Shown: positions 1 through 6,120 of the stretch, in pieces | Layout: every line of letters starts with the position of its first letter | Position numbering within the stretch: position 1 is the stretch's first letter | DNA from: an uncultured Prevotella sp. | GTDB taxonomy: Bacteria; Bacteroidota; Bacteroidia; Bacteroidales; Bacteroidaceae | Assembly: GCA_900542795.1 (NCBI GenBank) | Contig: UQPD01000075.1 | Coordinates: forward strand, 1 to 12,707 | Length of the DNA: 12,707 nt | Reading direction: 5' to 3' | Translations under genes and position numbers: made by a program | The notes under the pieces: model-generated | Database searches by the model: none | What the model was told of the DNA's origin: nothing | The model's input: the letters and a program-made list of their open reading frames with translations, nothing else

Positions 1-403
1 TGTATTCGGTTTGCACGATAATTCAGCCCGTCTTGACTAAATCCGAAACTTGAGTAAGGGTGTTGTTGTTAATCGCGGAGAAAGCCTTTTAATAACGCTG
101 CAATCGCTTTTATTAAAAATTTCTACAAAAATAAGCATTTTGGCAAATAAGCTCCAAAATAAATTTCATAAAGAAAATAAAAGGATTAGGTGTTTATGGA
201 AAGTCAGAAAAGCATTCATGAACAAGTTATGGTTACCAACCTTATGTTTAATTATTTGAGTAAGAAACATTGAATGAACGAACTTTCTCCCTCGCGCGCG
301 CGTTCCTATTATATACACCTCAATTTTTCATCTATATTCTTGAGCCAACTTACCACATTAGATAGGGTTCAAAATTCGCATTCCATATCCCCCTTTCGAG
401 TCT
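1..403. other. Non-coding leader region, no gene recognised
   Basis: I see no convincing gene here. A 69-codon frame opens with TTG at 50 and runs to 259, but its product is a Lys/Ile/Leu-rich translation of AT-rich DNA with no recognisable motif. The first 40 bases can be read as the last dozen codons of an upstream gene ending in TAA at 38-40, or in another frame ending in TGA at 50-52. Neither reading has independent support. Visible landmarks are a (CG)5 run at 293-302 in otherwise AT-rich sequence, and a motif at 363-382 that recurs near the right end of the window. No terminator-like hairpin was found. Confidence 0.5.
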
Positions 404-475
404 ATCAATTAACACGTCCGAGTTAATCGTTTAAAAAGCCAAAGTTAATCAATTAACTTGGTCAAGTTAATCAAT
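404..475. repeat. 22-bp periodic GTTAAT/ATTAAC operator-like array
   Basis: GTTAAT occurs at 422, 444 and 466, exactly 22 bases apart. The complementary ATTAAC occurs at 408 and 452, 44 bases apart. The units 406-427, 428-449 and 450-471 are therefore tandem 22-mers, with a fourth decaying at 472-481. Each good unit has the form ATTAAC-N8-GTTAAT, and the junction at 442-459 forms the near-perfect palindrome AAGTTAATCAATTAACTT. A spacing of two helical turns directly upstream of a -7 box suggests iterated binding of a dimeric regulator controlling the metal ATPase. That role is inference; the regulator is not in the window. Confidence 0.7.
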
Positions 476-522
476 ATACTTTGGGTAGACATATTTGCAA
501 CTCGGTTGCACAAGAATCACCG

Positions 523-530
523 TAACTTTG
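523..530 (+). promoter_or_regulatory. Bacteroidetes -7 box for the metal ATPase
   Basis: TAACTTTG matches the TAnnTTTG consensus of the Bacteroidetes primary sigma factor at every fixed position. Transcription would start near 537 and give a leader of about 55 bases before the ATG at 592. The -33 element is not ideal: the nearest TTG triplets leave gaps of 14 bases (506-508) and 25 bases (495-497), instead of the usual 19 to 21. A weak -33 could mean an activator is needed, which fits the operator-like array immediately upstream. Confidence 0.6.
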
Positions 531-591
531 CCCACAGAAAAAGAGGAGGGTCTCCCTACTCTATTATTCACTCTAAAAAAATTTTACCCAA

Positions 592-2589
592 ATGTGTCAA
601 CAAAACCATAAACACAATCATTGTCATTGCCATGATAGGCATGATGATAAAAAGAATAACGAAGATCACCACCATGACGAAGGAGACTTGAAAGGAAAGT
701 TGGGGCTGATTATTGTTACCGCATTGTTACTTGTGGGCGCAGTGATAGTTGAAAAAACTTGTCAGCTTGCCACTTGGCAACTCTTGCTTGTGTATCTTGT
801 ACCCTATTTGCTCATTGGACACGAAACACTGAAAGAGGCAGCCGAAGGAATTGCACACCGAGATGCCTATAATGAAAATTTGCTGATGTCGGTTGCGACA
901 ATAGGCGCACTAAGCATTGGTTTTTTTCCTGGAGCAGAAACTGAATTTGCCGAAGCGGTATTCGTGATGCTTTTTTTCCAAGTGGGTGAATTGTTTGAAG
1001 GCTATGCCGAAGGTAGGAGTCGGGATAGTATTTCGCACTTAATGGATATTCGACCCGATACTGCAAACGTAATTCGCGAAGGTAAAATAACTTGTGTGGC
1101 TCCACAAGAGGTAACAGTGGGCGAAACAATTGTGGTGAAGCCTGGCGAAAAAATTGCACTGGATGGCATTGTTACAGAAGGAACGTCTACGCTCAACACG
1201 ATTGCGCTTACAGGCGAAAGCATGCCACGCGAGGTGGAAAAAGACGATGAGGTTACTTCGGGTTGCATCAATCTGAGTGGCGTTTTACACATTCGCACCA
1301 GCAAATTGTTTGGCGAGAGCACCGTATCTAAGATTATTCAGTTGGTTGAAGAAGCCGATGAACATAAGTCGCGCAGCGAATCGTTCATTACACGTTTTGC
1401 ACGTATTTACACTCCCATTGTGGTGTGGGCAGCCATTGCCCTTGCTTTCATTCCTCCCTTTTTTACAGAGGTGGGCTTTGTTAGTGCTTTTCCCACTTGG
1501 CTACATCGTGCCTTGATTTTCTTGATTGTGTCGTGCCCCTGTGCATTGGTTATTAGTGTGCCACTCAGCTTTTTTACTGGACTGGGGGCTGCCTCACGCA
1601 AAGGTGTCTTGGTAAAAGGTAGTAACTATATGGATGCTTTGGCAAAGATGGACACGGTGGTTTTTGACAAAACAGGTACGCTGACGCAAGGTAAATTTGC
1701 CGTGACGGCTATCCATCCCGACCATTTTAATGAAAAAGAATTGTTGCACTTGGCGGCTCATGTGGAGCACTTTTCAACGCACCCCATTGGTGCTGCTTTG
1801 CGCGATGCTTTCCCGAACGAGGCACACGATGGTTGTGTGGTTGAACATGTAGAGGAGATTGCGGGGCAAGGCATCCGAGCACTTGTGAAAGTAAACTGCA
1901 ATGACGCGGAAACTGAAAAGGGGAAAACGCATGTGGTGTGTGTGGGCAATGCACGCATGATGGAAGCTTTGAAGGTGGAATGGCACGACTGCCACAAAGT
2001 GGGCACTATTATTCATGTTGCTGTGGACGGACGTTATGCTGGGCATATTGTGATTACCGATTGTGTTAAACCCGAAAGCAAGCAAGCGCTTGCGCAACTT
2101 AAACGCTTGGGCGTGCGCCACACGGTGATGCTTACAGGCGACCGCGAAGAGGTAGCACGTGAAGTGGCTGAAGATTTAGGCATCGATGAATTTCATGCCA
2201 ATCTTTTACCTGCCGATAAGGTGGCGCATGTGGAGCGTTTGCTACGTCAAAAGCCTGTGGGTACGACCTTGGCATTTGTTGGCGATGGAATTAACGACGC
2301 GCCTGTACTGAAACGGGCAGACTTGGGCATTGCAATGGGAGCTTTAGGTAGTGATGCTGCCATTGAAGCTGCCGATGTAGTATTGATGGACGATAATACG
2401 CAGAAAATTGCTACTGCCATACGCATTGCCCGTCGCACCCTACGCATTGCACAACAGAATGTGTGGTTTGCCATTGGCGTGAAGATAGCTGTTTTAGCCC
2501 TTGCCTCTGTTGGCATTGGCACCCTGTGGATGGCTGTTTTTGCTGATGTTGGCGTTACGGTTTTGGCTGTACTGAATGCGATGAGGTAA
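592..2589 (+). CDS. Zn/Cd/Pb-exporting P1B-2 type ATPase with His-rich N-terminus
   Basis: This is a 665-residue inner-membrane cation pump that uses ATP to export soft divalent metals. Visible motifs are the actuator loop TGES (207-210), the membrane metal site Cys-Pro-Cys (315-317), the phosphorylated aspartate in DKTGT (D359), the HP motif (H397-P398) and the hinge GDGIND (564-569). The last membrane helices carry K631 and D652, in the arrangement that marks the ZntA/CadA (Zn, Cd, Pb) subgroup rather than the copper pumps. No GMxCxxC HMA domain is present. The first 30 residues instead hold nine His and three Cys in HxHxHCHCH-like spacing, probably a metal-sensing or metal-loading tail. 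The start is the first ATG after the -7 box, and the tail directly follows it. The gene stands alone on the + strand and ends at a strong terminator. The metal specificity is inferred from family rules; a broader name such as ZntA/CadA-like is safe. Confidence 0.93.
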   Translation: MCQQNHKHNHCHCHDRHDDKKNNEDHHHDEGDLKGKLGLIIVTALLLVGAVIVEKTCQLATWQLLLVYLVPYLLIGHETLKEAAEGIAHRDAYNENLLMSVATIGALSIGFFPGAETEFAEAVFVMLFFQVGELFEGYAEGRSRDSISHLMDIRPDTANVIREGKITCVAPQEVTVGETIVVKPGEKIALDGIVTEGTSTLNTIALTGESMPREVEKDDEVTSGCINLSGVLHIRTSKLFGESTVSKIIQLVEEADEHKSRSESFITRFARIYTPIVVWAAIALAFIPPFFTEVGFVSAFPTWLHRALIFLIVSCPCALVISVPLSFFTGLGAASRKGVLVKGSNYMDALAKMDTVVFDKTGTLTQGKFAVTAIHPDHFNEKELLHLAAHVEHFSTHPIGAALRDAFPNEAHDGCVVEHVEEIAGQGIRALVKVNCNDAETEKGKTHVVCVGNARMMEALKVEWHDCHKVGTIIHVAVDGRYAGHIVITDCVKPESKQALAQLKRLGVRHTVMLTGDREEVAREVAEDLGIDEFHANLLPADKVAHVERLLRQKPVGTTLAFVGDGINDAPVLKRADLGIAMGALGSDAAIEAADVVLMDDNTQKIATAIRIARRTLRIAQQNVWFAIGVKIAVLALASVGIGTLWMAVFADVGVTVLAVLNAMR

Positions 2590-2595
2590 GTAAAT

Positions 2596-2645
2596 AAAAA
2601 AAGGACGGTTCTAAAAAACAGAATTTTTAGAACCGCCTTTTTTTA
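2596..2645. terminator. Bidirectional intrinsic terminator after the ATPase
   Basis: A 12-bp perfect stem, CGGTTCTAAAAA pairing with TTTTTAGAACCG, closes a six-base loop. One A-C mismatch interrupts it before pairing continues outward through GG and an A-tract against a T-tract. A run of seven T follows on the + strand and a run of A precedes it, so it can work in both directions. It would end the ATPase transcript and also catch transcription coming leftward from the transporter pair. Confidence 0.9.
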
Positions 2646-2647
2646 TT

Positions 2648-2832
2648 TAAGTAGGTGTTCGAAATTATTTTTACATTGAAAGTGCGTTATCGGGATGCAG
2701 CTGTTTTCCTCGGATGAAGGAGCATAGCGGGCTATGTGACTGAGAACGAGGGAAACAGATGCGCCCGAGAACGTGCTTTCAATGCGAAAATAACACGTAC
2801 TGATTGTATAAAATAATTTTGAACACCTACTT
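2648..2832. repeat. Long hairpin-forming intergenic repeat (REP/MITE-like)
   Basis: The ends are inverted copies: TAAGTAGGTGTTC at 2648-2660 and GAACACCTACTTA at 2821-2833, continued inward by AAATTATTTT against AAAATAATTT. Inside, 2674-2712 pairs with 2747-2784 over nearly 40 bases with few mismatches (CATTGAAAG against CTTTCAATG, TCGGG against CCCGA, CTGTTT against AAACAG, CCTCG against CGAGG). At the apex is the palindrome CATAGC-GG-GCTATG (2723-2736). The right arm has about 25 extra unpaired bases. No reading frame is present. The element lies between two convergent genes, and its right end overlaps the stop codon of the DUF1634 gene. It resembles a non-autonomous or REP-type repeat; membership of a dispersed family is inference. 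Confidence 0.8.
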
Positions 2833-3247
2833 ACTTCAACCCTTCTAAAGAGTTGCTAATAATAACAGCGAGGACAACGGCTGTAATAACCGCATAGAGC
2901 CAATCGCGTTCTTTAATAAAATCGACTAACGAAAGCGCGACACGCATAATAGGGGTTAGGATTAGAATGAGCACACCCGTTTGTATCCAACCTATGGCTG
3001 TAAACGAGGTGAGTCCTGTCCAAATGCCACGCAAGGTGGTGTAGTCGGCATGTTGCGAAGCATGTGCATAACTAAAGTCTTTATACATGCTGATATCGAA
3101 TGACTCACCGCCATGATGAATGAGGTAAAGCAGCCCACCCACAAACGCTACTAAACAAGCAAGCGAAACGCCTATACGCAAGGTGTTGCCCACAAGTTGC
3201 TGCATATCGTACTTTTGCCGATCGGCTATATTGTTTTGCTTTTGCAT
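2831..3247 (-). CDS. DUF1634 family membrane protein
   Basis: This 138-residue protein has three predicted membrane helices at about residues 23-43, 86-106 and 117-133. The segment RIGVSLACLVAFVGGLLYLI, then a short loop with H-H-G, then the block TPIMRVALSLVDFIKERDWLY are the hallmarks of the DUF1634 family. These small proteins are very often encoded next to TSUP permeases, as here, so a helper or accessory role for the transporter is likely; its biochemical function is unknown. The start ATG lies 18 bases after the stop of the transporter gene, consistent with one transcript. The stop codon lies in the right inverted repeat of the hairpin element, so the last residue or two may have been shaped by that insertion. 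Confidence 0.85.
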   Translation of the reverse strand: MQKQNNIADRQKYDMQQLVGNTLRIGVSLACLVAFVGGLLYLIHHGGESFDISMYKDFSYAHASQHADYTTLRGIWTGLTSFTAIGWIQTGVLILILTPIMRVALSLVDFIKERDWLYAVITAVVLAVIISNSLEGLK

Positions 3248-3265
3248 TTCTGTAATGTTTAAGGG

Positions 3266-4102
3266 TTAATATTTGCCTGCCATGCCTTGCCAAATCATGT
3301 TGATGGCAACCAATGTAATGGCTACACAGAAAATTTGACGCAACACGCGTACATTCATTTTTTTAAGCAAACGTGCGCCTGTTAATGCACCAAAGAGCAC
3401 ACCTATCATTACGGGGAAGGCTATGCCTGGAGCTATCACACCACGCTGCACATAAATTACAGCCGAAGCACAAGCGGTTACACCCATCATGAAGTTGCTG
3501 GTTGTGGTGCTCACCTTAAAGGGTACCTTCATCATGGCGTCCATAGCCAACACTTTGAGTACACCCGAACCGATACCTAAGATACCCGATAGCACACCTG
3601 CCACATACATCACGCTGAAACCGCCCCCTACGTTTTTGAGTTGATAACTTTTCATGCTACCATCCTTTTGAGGCCAAGTGCCAAAGAGCTTCAAACGACG
3701 TGCTGTTTCTGAACCTACCACACCATCGTGGTCGCTCTTACGACGTTGCTGCATGGCTGCTGTGAGTAACAACACGCAGCCATAAATTACGGCAATGACA
3801 TTGTTGTTGAGCCAAATGGCTACTAAGGCACCTGTTACAGCACCTATGGTTGTGGCAATTTCAAGAAACATGCCCAAACGAATGTTGGTAATACCTTCTT
3901 TAACATAGGCTGAGCCCGAACCACTGCTTGTGGCTATTGAAGCTACCAAGGCTGCACCTACTGCATAATGAAAGTCGATGCCAAAGCCCAATGTCAATAC
4001 AGGAATAACAACTACGCCACCGCCTAAGCCTGTGAGCGAACCGAGCAAACCTGCACAATAGGCAGCCAATAGCAAAATAAGGGTGAATGCTAAAATAGTC
4101 AT
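3266..4102 (-). CDS. TSUP (TauE/SafE-like) membrane transporter
   Basis: This is a 278-residue integral membrane protein of the TSUP family (PF01925), whose members move sulfite, sulfonates, sulfoacetate and related organic anions across the inner membrane. The two internally homologous halves each open with the family's glycine-rich signature: GLLGSLTGLGGGVVVIPVL at 18-36 and GVLSGILGIGSGVLKVLAM at 169-187. Seven to eight hydrophobic helices can be traced. A polar, charged stretch at about 118-158 forms the loop between the halves. The length is normal for the family. It is the first gene of a two-gene unit with the DUF1634 protein and has its own promoter. The substrate cannot be read from the sequence, and no sulfur-metabolism gene is adjacent. 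Confidence 0.92.
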   Translation of the reverse strand: MTILAFTLILLLAAYCAGLLGSLTGLGGGVVVIPVLTLGFGIDFHYAVGAALVASIATSSGSGSAYVKEGITNIRLGMFLEIATTIGAVTGALVAIWLNNNVIAVIYGCVLLLTAAMQQRRKSDHDGVVGSETARRLKLFGTWPQKDGSMKSYQLKNVGGGFSVMYVAGVLSGILGIGSGVLKVLAMDAMMKVPFKVSTTTSNFMMGVTACASAVIYVQRGVIAPGIAFPVMIGVLFGALTGARLLKKMNVRVLRQIFCVAITLVAINMIWQGMAGKY

Positions 4103-4149
4103 TTTTTTATTATTGTAGTTTTTGTGTCGTTTATGAAACAGATAAGGCT

Positions 4150-4180
4150 ACAAGGTAAATCCTCGCCCCTATCACACAAA
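4150..4180 (-). promoter_or_regulatory. Promoter of the TSUP-DUF1634 unit
   Basis: On the minus strand, TTTG (complement of 4177-4180) is followed after exactly 19 bases by TACCTTGT (complement of 4150-4157). Spacing and -33 are ideal for a Bacteroidetes promoter; the -7 matches four of six fixed bases. Transcription would begin near 4143, about 40 bases before the ATG. The -33 box lies within the T-tract of the neighbouring terminator. Confidence 0.5.
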
Positions 4181-4256
4181 AAGACGGGTTAACAGGCAAA
4201 AAGGTTGCACACTTCATAGGCACCCTTTTGTCTGTTAACCCGTTTTACTGTGTCTT
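4177..4256. terminator. Bidirectional terminator at the end of the dcw operon
   Basis: The arms ACGGGTTAACAG (4184-4195) and CTGTTAACCCGT (4232-4243) pair perfectly over 12 bases, and CAAAAAGG against CCCTTTTG extends the stem inward. On the minus strand the stem is followed by CTTTTTG; on the + strand by CGTTTT and, a little later, TTTTTT. It begins within 20 bases after the yqeY stop codon, so it is the natural end of the murG-to-yqeY transcript. Confidence 0.88.
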
Positions 4257-4258
4257 TT

Positions 4259-4708
4259 TTAAGCCAAAAGTTGCTTTACAAGGGTAGAGATGGCTTTGCC
4301 GTCGGCACGACCTGCGAGCTTTTTGCTGGCAACACCCATTACCTTACCCATTTCCTTCATGCTGGTAGCACCCGTTTCGGCAATGATAGCTTTGATTTCT
4401 GCTTCAAGCTCTTCGGCACTGAGGGCTTTGGGCAAGTATTCCTCAATAATAACAGCTTGTGCCTCTTCTTCTTCAGCCAAATCCGGACGATTCTGTTCCT
4501 TGTAAAGGGCTGCAGTGTCGCGTCCTTGCTTGGCAAGCTTTGAGAGTATCTTCAACGCTACGGCATCGTCGAGGGTGTCATTGGCGCCGGGAGCGGTCTT
4601 GGCTTCGATAAAGAATTTCTTGACGTTGCGGAGGGCTTCGAGACGCATTTTGTCTTTTGCCTTCATAGCTGCAATAATGTCTTTGCTTACTTTTTCAAAA
4701 ATATCCAT
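4259..4708 (-). CDS. GatB/YqeY family protein
   Basis: This 149-residue soluble protein matches the YqeY family, small cytoplasmic proteins related to the C-terminal tRNA-interacting domain of the amidotransferase subunit GatB. Typical features are the N-terminal helix with KAKDKMRLEALRNVKK, the acidic helix before EEYLPKALS, and the C-terminal signature TGATSMKEMGKVMG followed by GRADGKAISTLVKQLL. The length is normal. Members are thought to bind tRNA or act in translation, but the family has no settled function. It starts only four bases after the ftsZ copy 2 stop codon, so it is probably co-transcribed and perhaps translationally coupled. It is the last gene before the operon terminator. 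Its tie to cell division is contextual only. Confidence 0.92.
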   Translation of the reverse strand: MDIFEKVSKDIIAAMKAKDKMRLEALRNVKKFFIEAKTAPGANDTLDDAVALKILSKLAKQGRDTAALYKEQNRPDLAEEEEAQAVIIEEYLPKALSAEELEAEIKAIIAETGATSMKEMGKVMGVASKKLAGRADGKAISTLVKQLLA

Positions 4709-4712
4709 GTTG

Positions 4713-5942
4713 TTAGTAATTTGTGTTAGACACTTCTTTTATTTGCTTCAAATACTCAGCAGTTCGCTTGCTTGTGGGCACATCTTCTACACGTTGCAAA
4801 ACCTCGGGGTTACGCAAATCATCGTCTGAGAAGATATAGAAACGAGGACGAGGACGATACTTCTTGCCTGAGATTGAATAGAACCTACCTCGCCGACTGA
4901 ACTTTTCTTCGTTTTTTTCTTCTACAACTTCAGGTTCTTCTTCCACGATGGGGGTTGAAGTGGACTGCTTTTTAGCTCCATACAAACCAAAGCCTGAGGC
5001 TATGATGGTAATCTTGATTTTCTTGCCTAAGTTGGCATCAAAAGCAAGTCCCCATTTGGTTTCGATTTCGCTATTGAATTTTTCCATAAACTCCGACACC
5101 TCTCCCATTTCGCTTGTTTGCAACATGGCGTCTTCGTCGTTGCTGGTAGTAATGGCAAGCAGGATGTGCGTGGCTTTGAAGATGTCGTTGTTATTGAGCA
5201 AAGGCGAGTTAAGAGCTTCGTTAATGGCACGTGCCACACGATTTTCGCCTTCGGCATAACCTGTTGACATAACAGCCACACCCCCATTGGTCAAGGTTGT
5301 CTTTACGTCTTGAAAGTCGAGATTAACGCGGCCATGCATGGAGATAATATCGGTTATAGAGCGTACAGCCGTTGAGAGAGTTTCGTCGGCACGCTTAAAG
5401 GCATTGGTGATGCTAAGGTCGGAGTAGATGTCGCAAAGTCGTTGGTTATTGATAACCAACACGGCGTCTACCTCTTCAGCTAAAGCTTCCAAGCCATCGA
5501 GCGCTTTGTCTATTTGCTTTTCGCGTTCAAAGAGGAAGGGGATTGTGACAATACCAATGGTAAGAATGCCCCTCTCGCGTGCTTCGTGTGCTATGACAGG
5601 CGAGGCTCCCGTGCCTGTTCCACCACCCATACCCGCAGTAATGAACACCATTTTGGTTCCATCATCGAACGCAGCTTTTATTTGGTTGAGACTTGCTAAG
5701 GCTAATTCACGACCTGTAGTAGGATTACCACCTGCTCCAAGACCTGGCCCCATCTGCAAATGATCGGGCACAGGATTGGTCTCGAGTGCTTTCTTATCGG
5801 TGTTTGCCACCAAATAGCGCACCTCGGGAATTTCATCACGATACATTTGCGCTACGGCATTGCCTCCACCACCACCTACACCAATCACCTTGATAATGCT
5901 GGGTGTTGTGTAGTTTGCTAATTGAATTAAATCATCGGGCAT
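4713..5942 (-). CDS. Second FtsZ paralog (tandem copy 2)
   Basis: This 409-residue tubulin-like GTPase is complete. The frame is open back to 6011, but the ATG at 5942 is chosen because it aligns with copy 1 and the upstream ATG lies inside a terminator hairpin. It has the T1 loop GVGGGGGNAV (21-30), the tubulin signature GGGTGTG (106-112), and the T7 synergy loop N207-L-D209-F-Q-D212. The residues needed for GTP binding and for hydrolysis at the dimer interface are therefore present. Differences from copy 1 include PTTGRELALAS in the T3/H3 region (74-84), where copy 1 and typical FtsZ have a PE and an AAEES-like helix, an acidic linker (333-347), and a C-terminal VPTSKR in place of TPTYKR. 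A shared RPRPRFYIF block (363-371) links the two. By eye the cores are roughly 60% identical. It is likely a diverged division or modulator FtsZ; its role is unknown. Confidence 0.92.
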   Translation of the reverse strand: MPDDLIQLANYTTPSIIKVIGVGGGGGNAVAQMYRDEIPEVRYLVANTDKKALETNPVPDHLQMGPGLGAGGNPTTGRELALASLNQIKAAFDDGTKMVFITAGMGGGTGTGASPVIAHEARERGILTIGIVTIPFLFEREKQIDKALDGLEALAEEVDAVLVINNQRLCDIYSDLSITNAFKRADETLSTAVRSITDIISMHGRVNLDFQDVKTTLTNGGVAVMSTGYAEGENRVARAINEALNSPLLNNNDIFKATHILLAITTSNDEDAMLQTSEMGEVSEFMEKFNSEIETKWGLAFDANLGKKIKITIIASGFGLYGAKKQSTSTPIVEEEPEVVEEKNEEKFSRRGRFYSISGKKYRPRPRFYIFSDDDLRNPEVLQRVEDVPTSKRTAEYLKQIKEVSNTNY

Positions 5943-6009
5943 AAGTGTATAGGTTTTTGGGTAGCTAGTTTCATCGGATTTTATCGCCAATGAAACAAAT
6001 CGCAAGTGC

Positions 6010-6059
6010 AAAAAGGCTATAAGGCATTTGCTGCACAGCAGCTGCCTTATAACCTTTTT
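6010..6059. terminator. Hairpin terminator between the two ftsZ genes
   Basis: AAAAAGG-C-TATAAGGCA (6010-6026) pairs with TGCCTTATA-A-CCTTTTT (6043-6059), with a single mismatch. The stem continues, after a three-base TTT bulge, as GCTGC-ACA-GCAGC (6030-6042). About 21 base pairs with T-runs on both exits make it a strong intrinsic terminator on either strand. On the transcribed (minus) strand it falls after ftsZ copy 1 and before copy 2, so it should cut expression of copy 2 and yqeY. I saw no convincing promoter between it and the copy 2 start. Confidence 0.85.
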
Positions 6060-6120
6060 AATTAGAATGCTGAACCAGGAAAAGAACGTCCTTAGTCAAG
6101 GACAACATCGTTTACCAATG

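Noticed and set aside
50..259. Small protein starting at TTG 50
   Set aside because: TTG start, biased K/I/L composition, no motif and no ribosome or promoter signal; treated as non-coding.
293..302. (CG)5 run as a possible Z-DNA or regulatory site
   Set aside because: Too short to support a function without data; recorded as a landmark only.
458..691. 77-codon frame overlapping the start of the metal ATPase
   Set aside because: It would begin inside the operator array, upstream of the predicted transcription start, and overlaps the His-rich start of the ATPase in another frame; no recognisable domain.
5943..6011. Upstream ATG extending ftsZ copy 2 by 23 residues
   Set aside because: The ATG at 6011 lies in the base of the terminator hairpin, and the extra residues have no counterpart in copy 1; the ATG at 5942 aligns.
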